DNA from: Syntrophus buswellii
GTDB lineage: Bacteria > Desulfobacterota > Syntrophia > Syntrophales > Syntrophaceae
DNA length: 64,000 nt
Direction of reading: 5' to 3'
NCBI RefSeq assembly: GCF_046097065.1
Contig: NZ_CP175563.1
Location: 2,108,001 to 2,172,000 of the forward strand
This document shows, piece by piece, positions 41,778 to 50,585 of this stretch. The first letter of the stretch is position 1. Every line of letters begins with the position of its first letter. The position numbers and the translations under genes were made by a program. A model generated the notes under the pieces. It made no database searches. It saw only the letters and a program-made list of their open reading frames with translations, and was not told the DNA's origin.

Positions 41778-44252
41778 TCAATTCTTCTCTAGATAATCGC
41801 GATTGCTCCTGGACCACGCCTGGTCGGCAACCCAGTAATCCACGACTTTCGGCCAGAAGGCATCGCCGCTTTGCTCCTTCAGCTGGGCAAAGCTTTTTCC
41901 CGCCATGGCCCCATCATTCAGTTTATGGTAGCTCTGCCCCATCCGAAAGAGGGCCCACATCGAGGATTCCCTGTGCCTGATCCCCGGAAAGGCCTGTGAA
42001 TACATGGCCAGACCGTTCTGATAATCGCCGGTTTCATAATAACAATCCCCCATACCCGCGCAGACATCGGCAACAAACCCCTGGTCGCATTTCTGTGGAT
42101 CCTCGCGGCACGCGTCCAGAATTTCCCGATACCGGCTGACGGCCGAAGAGCAGAGTCCTTGATGTCTCAAGGCATGGGCATAATTTCTGGAGATCGGAAG
42201 AAAATCAGCACGGCCCTTTGCCTTGATCAGTTCTTCATACAGGGGGATCACCCTATCGTACCGGCCTTTCCCGTAGAAATAATCCGCCAGATTCCGCCTC
42301 GCCGCATCTGCCGCGTCACCGCCATTCCTTGCAAGCTCCGCCAGCAGGGCTTTCCATTTTTCATCGGTCATTTCCCCCTGGCTGCGGTCGGACTCCAACA
42401 TGATGAGATCCGAAACGGATGTCTCCATCGCCTGATTGTTCTTTTGCTTCAGGCGGTCCAAAAGGGCCACGGCGTCGGCTTTCAGCCCTGTTTTCCACAG
42501 GCTGTCTCCAATCCTGAAGAACATTGCCGTCGACTCGGCGGACAGGGGCACCTTGTTGCGTACCCGGTAATAAAGGTCCGCAACGGCGAGAAAATCCCCC
42601 CCTGCCCGGGCTTCCTCGATCAGGTGGGTTGCATTCAGAACAAGATAGGCCCTGCTCTCCTGATGCAGACGTCCATGGGGAAAGGCATCGAGAAGCCTGC
42701 AGTACAGTTCGAGGGACTCCTTGAAGCGGCCGGACTTACACAAGGCGTACCCTTTTTGATACAAAAGCCACTCCTCCCGATAGCCCCCGGGATATTTTGT
42801 CCGCATCCAATCGTAGGTTTCTATGGGATTTTTGAAGTAATCCCGTCCCGCCATGCAGGCGTTGAACTCCGCCTTCGGATCCATGACGCCGATATTCGCC
42901 ATGAAAAGGATGCCTTCATTCGCCTCCAGGGTATTCGGATAGGACTCCAGAAGCAGGCTGAACACTTTCAATGCCGTCGAAAAGCGGCCGCCGAAATAGT
43001 GGGATCTCCCCAAGTTGTACAAGGCGTTCTTTCTCAGATCACCGTCCGGCTGGAGGTTGAAGCACAGAAGAAACAGGTTTGCCGAACCCGTGTAATCCCC
43101 CTGAGAAAACCGGTAGAGCCCCAGATCATGCAGGATATCGGTGGTCAGCCCATCAAAGGAACTCCACTTGTTCAGCGCATTCCGATACCAGGCATCCCCC
43201 TCCGGCCTTTGATTCGTCTGCCGCAGGCAATAACCCAGGAGAAAAGACGCCTGGAACGCATAGGACCCATCGGGAGATAACGATAAATATTTCTTCAGCT
43301 TATCAATGGCATGGGTGTAGCGTTTTGTCTGATAGAGGATCTTCCCCATCCGAAAGAGCGCTTCCTGCCCGTAAGGAGAATCGGGATATTTCGATAGGAC
43401 ATTCGAATAAGCCTCGTAGGCCTCTTCGTAACTCCCCGTCCGTTCCAGGATGTCCGCCAGCCGGAAATTCGCCACATCATTTCCGCTGCGAGGGTCCGGG
43501 TAATGGCAGAGAATATTCCTGTAGGACTCAATGGTCTGCGATCCGTACTTCCCGCTCTCCTTTTCACCGAGAAAATAGAGGCAATCGGCGAGAAGCCGCA
43601 GGCTGCTCTCGTACAGGGCGGCGTCGCTTTTCTGACTCGAAAGGAGAGCGTTCAGCATGCCCGCTGCCTGCTGATACCGGTGGGCGTCGAATTCCGTCTT
43701 CGCCGCCTCATATTCGGAGCAGACAGGGCTCTGCCCGGCCGGGATCGAAGCCGGAGCGTCGCCCCCCTTGGAACCCGCCGGCGTTTCCGGTTTTCTGCCG
43801 TTTTCCGACGGCAGGAGTCTGCTGCTGAAGATGGCCTGCTTCATTCCGGAACCGGCACCTTTGGCTACCCGGGCGCTTTCACCCGCCCTCTGATCCGTGA
43901 TGGGGACAACAGTCCCCCCGGCCGTTGCGCTTGACGCGCTGTGAGCCGGCTTCACAGCCTTCTGCGGTCGCTTTTTTTCCTTTGCCGGCGGGGACATCCG
44001 GTTTTGCGGCCGTTTTTCTTCGGCGAAGACCCGGTACCAGGTCCCCTTTCCAGGGATTTCGACTTCCTTGAAATAGGCCTCGATGCCTTTCGACTTCAGC
44101 CTGTCCCTTTCCTGAACGGCGCTCTCCATCTTCTGATAGGACGAAACCTGCCTGACCCGGCTGTTCTGATGTTCCGTTTCCGCCCGGCAGACGCCCTGCC
44201 CCCAGGCGGTGAGACTCAAGACCCAGAAGAAGAGAATGGCAATCCGGAGCAT
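41778..44252 (-). CDS. secreted SPOR-like and TPR-repeat protein
   Basis: ATG 44252 (MLRIAILFFWVLSLTAWGQG) with GGAGGAA upstream was preferred over ATG 44285. The product is 824 residues. After the signal peptide comes a SPOR-like segment, RQVSSYQKMESAVQERDRLK to GKGTWYRVFAEE, a fold that can bind peptidoglycan in other proteins. A low-complexity Ala/Pro/Lys linker follows, then about 550 residues of tetratricopeptide repeats (ANFRLADILERTGSYEEAYE; ALFRMGKILYQTKRYTHAID; ADCLYFLGEKESGKYG). It is likely a periplasmic scaffold. Position 18 bp upstream of the kinase gene suggests a link with flagellar assembly or its sensing, which is inference. Confidence 0.85.
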   Translation of the reverse strand: MLRIAILFFWVLSLTAWGQGVCRAETEHQNSRVRQVSSYQKMESAVQERDRLKSKGIEAYFKEVEIPGKGTWYRVFAEEKRPQNRMSPPAKEKKRPQKAVKPAHSASSATAGGTVVPITDQRAGESARVAKGAGSGMKQAIFSSRLLPSENGRKPETPAGSKGGDAPASIPAGQSPVCSEYEAAKTEFDAHRYQQAAGMLNALLSSQKSDAALYESSLRLLADCLYFLGEKESGKYGSQTIESYRNILCHYPDPRSGNDVANFRLADILERTGSYEEAYEAYSNVLSKYPDSPYGQEALFRMGKILYQTKRYTHAIDKLKKYLSLSPDGSYAFQASFLLGYCLRQTNQRPEGDAWYRNALNKWSSFDGLTTDILHDLGLYRFSQGDYTGSANLFLLCFNLQPDGDLRKNALYNLGRSHYFGGRFSTALKVFSLLLESYPNTLEANEGILFMANIGVMDPKAEFNACMAGRDYFKNPIETYDWMRTKYPGGYREEWLLYQKGYALCKSGRFKESLELYCRLLDAFPHGRLHQESRAYLVLNATHLIEEARAGGDFLAVADLYYRVRNKVPLSAESTAMFFRIGDSLWKTGLKADAVALLDRLKQKNNQAMETSVSDLIMLESDRSQGEMTDEKWKALLAELARNGGDAADAARRNLADYFYGKGRYDRVIPLYEELIKAKGRADFLPISRNYAHALRHQGLCSSAVSRYREILDACREDPQKCDQGFVADVCAGMGDCYYETGDYQNGLAMYSQAFPGIRHRESSMWALFRMGQSYHKLNDGAMAGKSFAQLKEQSGDAFWPKVVDYWVADQAWSRSNRDYLEKN

Positions 44253-44285
44253 CCTGTCGGAGTTCCTCCATGGCAAAGTCATCAT

Positions 44286-44849
44286 TCATCAACCCCAGCC
44301 GGAGAGCACGATATGGCCGCTTCTGCGGATGCTTTCGGAACCGCTGCACTGCAGATCACAGATTTCCCCCATCATTCAACGCATTGAAGAACCTCACAGG
44401 ATCAAAGCAATGGCTATACCAGCTTCACCTGTCCCGGCAACCGCCTTCAGCCGCTGCAGGATGGCTCGGCGAATCCCCCGCGGCGGGCTTGGCGGCCGCC
44501 GGGAACCAACCTCGACGAGCCCTCGGACGAACCGACGGAACCGCGGAAATCCTCCAGGACCTCGGCCCCGCATGTTCCGCCATGAAGCCATTCCATTGAC
44601 GCTCCGGGAAGATTCTCTCCCCGGCAGGCCGGAGATGCCGGCAGGAGAAAAAACGCTTTTCCGCTTCCTGCGGGCCTGGAATCTCACAGGCACCGGAATC
44701 CCGATGTCAATTGACTGACACAGAGGGGATTAACAGCGAGAGGATAACATTGACGTTCTTTTCAAGACGTGCTATATAAACGCCCATTCTCGAGGAGAAT
44801 TTATGAACGATCAATCCCCCTGTCTGCCGGAAGAATCCCCAGAGGTTCC
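44286..44849. other. 564-bp region without a supported gene
   Basis: Several GC-rich frames cross it, including a 99-codon minus-strand frame at 44394-44693 rich in Arg, Pro and Gly, but none has a recognisable domain or good start. It separates divergent transcripts (SPOR-TPR gene to the left, ABC exporter to the right) and should hold their promoters. It may include decayed coding DNA. Confidence 0.4.
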
Positions 44850-45863
44850 ATGCTGAAGAAACGCCTCATTCCAATGATCCTCATCGTCGTCGTGGTTGCC
44901 GCCAGCCTGCTTGTCTATTTCGGGCAGCGGCAGAACAGCCGGCGGGAAGCCTACTATTCCGGAACGATTGAAAGTACGGACGCCCAGCTCGCCTTTCAGA
45001 CCGCTGGCCGGGTTGCCGCCGTACACATCCGGGAAGGAGAAGCCGTCCGGGCGGACCAGGTGCTGGCGGAACTCGATACGGCGGAATGGAACGCCCGCCG
45101 CGATCAGGCCAGGGCCGCCGTGGACCGGTCCGAAAACAGCGTGAAGCAATTGGAAGTTCTCCTCAATCTGTACAGAACATCGCTGCCCGAGGACGTTGCG
45201 AAAGCGTCGGCCCAGGTGGATAACCTGAAATACACGCTGACCGATGCGGCCAGGAACAATGCACGGTATGCTCAGCTCTTTTCGCGGGGGGTGGTTTCGG
45301 AAAAGGAGCGGGATGCCGTAAGGCTTCGCTATGACAACGCCCGGGCCGCCCTGAGGGAAGGCGAGGCCGTGCTTGGAAAGGCCCGCAGTGAAATGCAGAA
45401 GATCGAAGCCACCCGGATGGAGCTCCAGGCCGCCCGTTCACAGGCGGAGGCGGCCCGGGCGGCCCTCGAGGAAGTGAACATCCAGAGGGCCTACACGACC
45501 CTGAGGGCCCCTTTCGATGGAATCCTGCTGAGCCGGAATGTCGAGCCGGGGGAAGTCGTCTCTCCCGGAAGGGAAGTCCTGACCCTGTCCAATCTTGCCA
45601 CCGTCGATCTGAAGATCTTCGTCAGCGAGACGGAGATCGGAAAGGTCCGGCCGGGGCAAGCCGTCGATGTCAAGGTGGACACCTTTCCGGACCGCATCTT
45701 CAAGGGCAAGGTCTCCTACATCTCCCCGGAAGGAGAGTTTACCCCGAAGATCATCCAGACATTCAAGGAGCGGGTCAAACTGGTTTATCTCGTAAAGGTC
45801 GCCCTCCCGAACCCCGATTTCGTACTCAAGGCGGGGATGCCTGCTGATGCCTGGCTCCGATAA
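44850..45863 (+). CDS. HlyD/YbhG-like membrane fusion protein
   Basis: ATG 44850 (MLKKRLIPMILIVVVVAASL) follows AGAGG and begins the membrane anchor directly. The 337-residue periplasmic adaptor has a lipoyl-like half (YYSGTIESTDAQLAFQTAGR; IREGEAVRADQVLAELDTAE), a coiled-coil hairpin (ARSEMQKIEATRMELQAARS) and the second half (TTLRAPFDGILLSRNVEPGE), then a beta-barrel (LKIFVSETEIGKVRPGQAVD). It would link an inner-membrane ABC exporter to an outer-membrane channel. The first ATPase gene starts inside its last codons (45847), so the genes are translationally coupled. Order matches ybhG-F-S-R. Confidence 0.92.
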   Translation: MLKKRLIPMILIVVVVAASLLVYFGQRQNSRREAYYSGTIESTDAQLAFQTAGRVAAVHIREGEAVRADQVLAELDTAEWNARRDQARAAVDRSENSVKQLEVLLNLYRTSLPEDVAKASAQVDNLKYTLTDAARNNARYAQLFSRGVVSEKERDAVRLRYDNARAALREGEAVLGKARSEMQKIEATRMELQAARSQAEAARAALEEVNIQRAYTTLRAPFDGILLSRNVEPGEVVSPGREVLTLSNLATVDLKIFVSETEIGKVRPGQAVDVKVDTFPDRIFKGKVSYISPEGEFTPKIIQTFKERVKLVYLVKVALPNPDFVLKAGMPADAWLR

Positions 45864-46611
45864 CCCGATCATCCGAGTTGAAAAGGTCTCTCTGCGGTTC
45901 GGCGCCGTGACCGCGGTTTCGGAGGCCTCCCTTTCGGTGGCCGCGGGTTCCATGTTCGGCCTGGTGGGATCGGACGGGGCGGGAAAGACCTCCCTGCTGC
46001 GGATGATCGCCACCATGATCCAGCCCTCCGCCGGAACCATCACCATCGACGGCCTGGATGTTTCGACCCACCGGCGGCAGGTCCGGGACCGCATCGGTTA
46101 CATGCCCCAGCGGTTCGGACTCTATCAGGATCTGACCGTTGATGAGAATCTCAAGTTTTTCATGGATATTTACGGGATCAGGGGAACGGAGGCGAAGTTG
46201 AGAAGAGAGCGCTACCTGGGCTTTTCCCATCTGCTGCCCTTCGCCCACCGTCCGGCGGGCCAGCTTTCGGGAGGAATGAAGCAGAAACTGGGCCTGGCCT
46301 CCGTTCTGGTTCACGAACCGAAAGTGCTGATTCTCGACGAGCCGACCAACGGCGTCGACCCCGTTTCCCGCCGGGAATTCTGGGACATGCTGAGGGTCAT
46401 GCAGAACGACGGGATGACCATTCTGACCTCGACAGCCTACCTGGATGAAGGCGAGCAGTGCGACCAGGTTGCCATCATGCACCAGGCGCTGATCCTGGAG
46501 ACCGCCTCGCCGCAAGCCATGCGATACGGCTTTCCCAGCCTGGAAGAGGCAGTGATTTCCCGGATACAGGAAGTGGATGAGGAGCTCCGGAATGACTCCT
46601 TCCAACGATAA
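45847..46611 (+). CDS. ABC exporter ATPase 1 (YbhF N-terminal half type)
   Basis: A 254-residue ABC ATPase. Walker A is LVGSDGAGKTSLLRM, the signature motif is QLSGGMKQKLGLA, and Walker B is KVLILDEPTNGVDPVSR. The Asp in GSDGAGKT is typical of the first ATPase domain of YbhF-like drug exporters, where two domains are fused in one protein; here they are separate genes. It overlaps the adaptor gene by 17 bases and the second ATPase gene by 20 bases. Confidence 0.93.
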   Translation: MPGSDNPIIRVEKVSLRFGAVTAVSEASLSVAAGSMFGLVGSDGAGKTSLLRMIATMIQPSAGTITIDGLDVSTHRRQVRDRIGYMPQRFGLYQDLTVDENLKFFMDIYGIRGTEAKLRRERYLGFSHLLPFAHRPAGQLSGGMKQKLGLASVLVHEPKVLILDEPTNGVDPVSRREFWDMLRVMQNDGMTILTSTAYLDEGEQCDQVAIMHQALILETASPQAMRYGFPSLEEAVISRIQEVDEELRNDSFQR

Positions 46612-47356
46612 GGCCATTGTTGTAAAAAACCTGGAAAAGCGCTTCGGCTCCTTTACAGCGGTTGACCGGATCTCTTTCGAAGTCGAAAGGGGGGAAATTT
46701 TCGGTTTTCTCGGCCCGAACGGCTCCGGAAAGTCAACGACCATCCGCATGCTTTGCGGCATTCTCACCCCCACATCGGGAGAGGGCTACGTAGCCGGCCG
46801 CGACATCATTTCCCAGCCTGAAACGGTAAAGCAGGCAATCGGCTACATGTCCCAGCGCTTTTCCCTTTACGAGGATCTGACGCCCTATGAGAACATCCGT
46901 TTTTATCTCGGCGTCTACAAGGTCGCCCCCGGCAGGTGGAAGGAGCGAATCGCCTGGGTTCTCGAATTGACCCGTCTGCAGGCGGTCCGCGATGTTTTGA
47001 CCCGAACGCTTCCCCCCGGCTGGCGGCAGCGCCTCTCCCTGGGGTGCGCCCTGCTGCACGATCCGGAGATTCTCTTTCTCGACGAACCGACCGCCGGCGT
47101 GGATCCCATTACCAGGCGGCATTTCTGGGATTTTATCCGCCGGCTCGCCGGGGATGGCATCACGGTCTTCATCACCACGCACTACATGGATGAGGCCCGT
47201 TACTGCGAAAAGATCGTCATGCTGAACGAGGGGCGGATCGTCGCGGCCGACGGCCCCGAAAACATCATCCAGTCGGCCTGCCCCGGAAAAAAGGAGGCGA
47301 CGCTGGATGACGCCTTCGTGGCACTGATGGCCGGGCGCGGCGAACAGACGCCGTAA
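46592..47356 (+). CDS. ABC exporter ATPase 2 (YbhF C-terminal half type)
   Basis: ATG 46592 (MTPSNDKAIVVKNLEKRFG) follows GAGGAG inside the end of ATPase 1. The 254-residue protein has Walker A FLGPNGSGKSTTIRML and Walker B EILFLDEPTAGVDPITRRHF. The signature motif is degenerate, LPPGWRQRLSLGC instead of LSGGxxQ, a feature of the second ATPase half in this exporter class. Together with ATPase 1 it should make an asymmetric ATPase pair for the two ABC-2 permeases downstream. Confidence 0.92.
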   Translation: MTPSNDKAIVVKNLEKRFGSFTAVDRISFEVERGEIFGFLGPNGSGKSTTIRMLCGILTPTSGEGYVAGRDIISQPETVKQAIGYMSQRFSLYEDLTPYENIRFYLGVYKVAPGRWKERIAWVLELTRLQAVRDVLTRTLPPGWRQRLSLGCALLHDPEILFLDEPTAGVDPITRRHFWDFIRRLAGDGITVFITTHYMDEARYCEKIVMLNEGRIVAADGPENIIQSACPGKKEATLDDAFVALMAGRGEQTP

Positions 47357-47458
47357 ACAGGAATCGGCGATCCCGTACCTGCTACACGCCGGCGGCTGGA
47401 ACCGGTCTGGCGCCTGGTTCTGAAGCGTCACAAAACTATGTTCCGGAGGAATTCGATC

Positions 47459-47758
47459 ATGAAAAAGACCTTTTTGATTCTCTATAAACCCGGCCCGGCC
47501 TGGATTCCGGGACGCCACATCTTCGACCAGCCTCTCCAGGCCCATGGAGAGTACATCCAGAAGCATTATTTTGAGGGAAAAGTCCGGATGGCGGGTCCAT
47601 TCCTGGACAGCAGCGGCGGGGCCTCCCTGCTCGAAGTGGAGGGCGGGGAAGCGGAGGCCCGCTCCATAGCCGAAAATGATCCGGCCGTCAAGGCCGGCCT
47701 TTTTACGTTTACGGTTTTCCCCTGGCATCTCGTTTCCTGGGAGAACTACGGGAAATAG
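47459..47758 (+). CDS. YciI-like domain protein
   Basis: ATG 47459 follows GGAGG. The 99-residue product has the dimeric alpha-beta barrel of the YCII family: FLILYKPGPAWIPGRHIFDQ, PLQAHGEYIQKHYFEGKVRM (His typical of the family), then AGPFLDSSGGASLLEVEG and ENDPAVKAGLFTFTVFPWHL. YciI proteins are small and of uncertain function; one fused form helps dehalogenation-like chemistry. Its place inside an exporter operon is unusual; it may act on the exported compound, which is speculation. Confidence 0.85.
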   Translation: MKKTFLILYKPGPAWIPGRHIFDQPLQAHGEYIQKHYFEGKVRMAGPFLDSSGGASLLEVEGGEAEARSIAENDPAVKAGLFTFTVFPWHLVSWENYGK

Positions 47759-47800
47759 CGGGCAGCGTCTCCGCAAACAGCGTTTGAAGAGGATTGCCTC

Positions 47801-47986
47801 ATGAAGCCCTTCCGGCCGTGTTTCGTCCCGCTTTTCATGGCCGTCGGTTCCATCGGCATTCCGCCTTTTTTCATGAGTCTGGCGGAGGGCATCGAGTCCC
47901 GGAACGTCAGGAGAATCATTGCCCAATCCGTCATGATCAACCGCCGCGGGCTCTTCACCATCCCGGGCGGCGGAATCGCCGGATAG
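47801..47986 (+). CDS. possible 61-residue protein in the exporter operon
   Basis: GAGGA precedes ATG by seven bases, and the stop is followed at once by the GAGGAGAG of the next gene. The product (MKPFRPCFVPLFMAVGSIGI onward) is moderately hydrophobic and has no recognised family. It could be a remnant or a chance frame; codon use resembles neither clearly. Confidence 0.3.
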   Translation: MKPFRPCFVPLFMAVGSIGIPPFFMSLAEGIESRNVRRIIAQSVMINRRGLFTIPGGGIAG

Positions 47987-47994
47987 GAGGAGAG

Positions 47995-49128
47995 ATGAAT
48001 CCGGCAAAGGTCGAAGCGGTCATCCGCAAGGAATTCTATCACCTCCTCCGTGATGTCCGCAGCCTTTACCTGGCCTTTGCCCTTCCCCTGCTCCTCATCC
48101 TCCTGTTCGGCTATGCCCTCAGCCTCGATGTCAACCACATCCGGACGATCGTCGTGGATCACGATGCGACCCCCGCCAGCCGGGACCTGATCCGGAAGCT
48201 CGACTCCTCCTCCTATTTTGACGTCGTCGCCCATCCAGGGAGCATCCGGGAGGTCGACAGCTATCTGGACGAGGGGCAGGCCCTCCTGGCCATCGTGATT
48301 CCGCCGGACTTTTCGAACAACCTCGCCAGGGATCGCGAGGCACCGCTACAGGTCATTCTTGACGGCAGCGATCCGAATTATGCCAGTATCGCCAGGGGCT
48401 ACATAAACGCCTTTCTGGAAAACCAGAATCTCCGGCTCCTGGACGACTTTCTCAACCGCCAGGGGAGAGAACCGATCCGCCCCCCCCTTGAGGGGAGGAT
48501 CCGCGTCTGGTTCAACGAAGACCTGGAGAGCAGGAATTTCATCATCCCCGGAAACATCGCCGTCATCCTCATGATCGTCGGCGCCATGCTGACCTCACTT
48601 GTTGTGGCCAGAGAATACGAAAACGGCACCCTGGAAACCATCAAGTCGCTCCCCCTGAACACGGGGGAATTTCTTGCCGGGAAAGCCATTCCCTACTTCA
48701 TAATCGGCATGATCGACGTCCTTATCGCCGTCCTCATGGGGCAGTTCCTCTTCGGCGTGACCATGAAATCAAGCTTCTGGCTGATGATTCTCGCCTCCGC
48801 GCTCTACCTGGCCGTTGCCCTCACCCTCGGGATCCTGATTTCCATCGTTCTCAAATCGCAGCTCGTCGCCAATCAGGTCGCCGTGCTGGTTACCTACCTG
48901 CCCTCCCTGCTGCTGTCGAACTTTGTGTTTCCGATTCTCAACATGCCCAGGCCCCTGCAGCTTCTGGCTCAATTCGTCCCGGCAACCTACTATATCAGGA
49001 TTTTAAGCGGCGTTTATCTCAAGAACCTCGGATTTGCCCAGCTGTGGTTCTCCTTCCTCGTTCTGCTGATCATGTTCCTGGTTTTGGCCCTTGCGAGTTT
49101 CTTCGCGCTGAAGCGGGAGGGAATCTAG
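47995..49128 (+). CDS. ABC-2 type permease 1 (YbhS-like)
   Basis: ATG 47995 follows GGAGGAGAG. The 377-residue permease has an N-terminal helix (LYLAFALPLLLILLFGYALS), a large extracytoplasmic domain (residues 45-180, with DHDATPASRDLIRKLDSSSY and VWFNEDLESRNFIIPGNIAV) and five C-terminal helices. FIIPG followed by MIVGAMLTSLVVAREYENGT and LETIKSLPLNTGEFLAGKAI is the ABC-2 coupling region. It forms a channel half with the next gene, which starts one base after its stop. The substrate is unknown; relatives export cationic drugs. Confidence 0.92.
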   Translation: MNPAKVEAVIRKEFYHLLRDVRSLYLAFALPLLLILLFGYALSLDVNHIRTIVVDHDATPASRDLIRKLDSSSYFDVVAHPGSIREVDSYLDEGQALLAIVIPPDFSNNLARDREAPLQVILDGSDPNYASIARGYINAFLENQNLRLLDDFLNRQGREPIRPPLEGRIRVWFNEDLESRNFIIPGNIAVILMIVGAMLTSLVVAREYENGTLETIKSLPLNTGEFLAGKAIPYFIIGMIDVLIAVLMGQFLFGVTMKSSFWLMILASALYLAVALTLGILISIVLKSQLVANQVAVLVTYLPSLLLSNFVFPILNMPRPLQLLAQFVPATYYIRILSGVYLKNLGFAQLWFSFLVLLIMFLVLALASFFALKREGI

Positions 49129-49129
49129 A

Positions 49130-50251
49130 ATGAGCTGGCTGCGCATCCGGGAACTGGTCCGGAAAGAATTTATTCAGCTGTTCCGTGACAAGCGTAACCG
49201 TCCCCTTCTGATCATTACCCCCATCATTCAGCTTTTGATTTTCGGATACGTGGTCAATTACGACATCAGGAACATCCGGCTGGCCCTGATGGATCAGTCA
49301 CAGACCGTGGAAAGCCGCCAAGTCACCGATTCCTTCAGCGGAAACAGAATCTTTCAAATCCGCTACCGGCCGGAAAATGATGCCTCCCTGGAAAAGCTCC
49401 TTCTTCAGGGAAAGATCGATCTGGCCGTGAAGATCCCCCCCGATTTCAGTTCGGAAATCCGGAAAGGGCGGACCGCCCGGATTCAGATCCTGGCGGACGG
49501 AACCATGAGCAATATGGCCTCCATCCGGATCGCCTACACCATGCTCGTCCTGGACCGGCTGAACCGGCAGCTGATCAGGGAGCTTCACCCGCTGCGGATG
49601 GACTACGGCCGCATCGATGCCCGCGTTCGCACCTGGTACAACCCCAATCTGGACAGCCAGAATTTCTACGTTCCCGGCATTGTGGCCTTCGTCGTCATGC
49701 TCATCTCCCTCCTCTTTACCTCCATGGCCATCATCAAGGAGAAGGAGGCGGGAACGATTGAGCAGCTGATGGTAACGCCGATTTCACCGGTTGAACTGAT
49801 TCTCGGCAAGACGATTCCCTACATCGTGATCTCTCTTTCCCAGATGGTCATCGTCACGGCCATTGCCGTCTTCTGGTTCGAGATTCCCCTGGCGGGCAGC
49901 ATTCTTCTTCTCCTTCTTGCCGCCTGCCTGTTTCTGCTCAGCACGCTGGGAATCGGACTCTTCATTTCCACGATTTCCGGAACGCAGCAGCAGGCCATGA
50001 TGACGACGTTCTTCGTGATCCTCCCCTTTTTCATGCTCAGCGGCTTCGTTTTCCCCATCGACAACATGCCTGAAGCCGTTCAATGGCTGACCCTGCTCAA
50101 TCCGCTACGCTATTTTCTGGTCATCATCCGGGGGATTTTTCTCAAGGGGGTGGGGATGGAGATCCTGTGGCCTCAATTTGCCGCCATGGCGGTCCTGGGG
50201 CTGGCCGTTTTTGTCGGCGCCGTCGCCCGGTTCCGGAAGCGGCTTGACTGA
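49130..50251 (+). CDS. ABC-2 type permease 2 (YbhR-like)
   Basis: A 373-residue permease built like permease 1: first helix PLLIITPIIQLLIFGYVVNY, periplasmic domain to about residue 180 (VRTWYNPNLDSQNFYVPGIV), then ISLLFTSMAIIKEKEAGTIE and QLMVTPISPVELILGKTIPY, and further helices to the end. YVPGIV and the GTIEQLMVTP loop are typical of the YbhR branch. It closes the exporter operon that starts at 44850 and is followed by a possible terminator. Confidence 0.93.
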   Translation: MSWLRIRELVRKEFIQLFRDKRNRPLLIITPIIQLLIFGYVVNYDIRNIRLALMDQSQTVESRQVTDSFSGNRIFQIRYRPENDASLEKLLLQGKIDLAVKIPPDFSSEIRKGRTARIQILADGTMSNMASIRIAYTMLVLDRLNRQLIRELHPLRMDYGRIDARVRTWYNPNLDSQNFYVPGIVAFVVMLISLLFTSMAIIKEKEAGTIEQLMVTPISPVELILGKTIPYIVISLSQMVIVTAIAVFWFEIPLAGSILLLLLAACLFLLSTLGIGLFISTISGTQQQAMMTTFFVILPFFMLSGFVFPIDNMPEAVQWLTLLNPLRYFLVIIRGIFLKGVGMEILWPQFAAMAVLGLAVFVGAVARFRKRLD

Positions 50252-50255
50252 AACC

Positions 50256-50286
50256 GGCGCCGATGGAGCGTCGAAATCCCGGCGCC
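50256..50286 (+). terminator. possible terminator after the exporter operon
   Basis: GGCGCCG (50256-50262) can pair with CGGCGCC (50280-50286), and TTTCC follows. It begins five bases past the last permease stop. The T run is short, so confidence is modest. Confidence 0.45.
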
Positions 50287-50585
50287 TTTCCAGACTTCAG
50301 ACCTCTCCACGGTTCACCCCTTCGATGAACTTTTGATTTGAAAAAGAGAAAGAAATCGTTGTACCCTCGCTTTCGTCCGCCCATCCACAGGCGGATTTGA
50401 CCAGGAAAGGCGACGATCAACAAAGGCGATGCGCCCATGTTCCCTTGCTGCCGTCTGCCGTTCCGCCAGGCGGAAGTGCTCGGACTTTGTTGAAAGAATT
50501 CGGATGATTTTTTAACTTCATGATTGTTGATCCCTGCCGTCGGCAGGGAACGATTTTTCAGCAATACGTAAAAGGATACAGTGTT
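50287..50585. other. intergenic region upstream of the PocR-PAS-LuxR gene
   Basis: No gene is recognised. It contains a small hairpin TTCCGCC/GGCGGAA, and bases 50469-50479 (GGCGGAAGTGC) are the same as the end of tRNA-Sec at 58666-58676 in the same orientation. Confidence 0.4.

Noticed and set aside
44394..44693. 99-codon minus-strand frame in the gap before the exporter operon
   Set aside because: Arg/Pro/Gly-rich composition typical of chance frames in GC-rich DNA, no start signal and no family.
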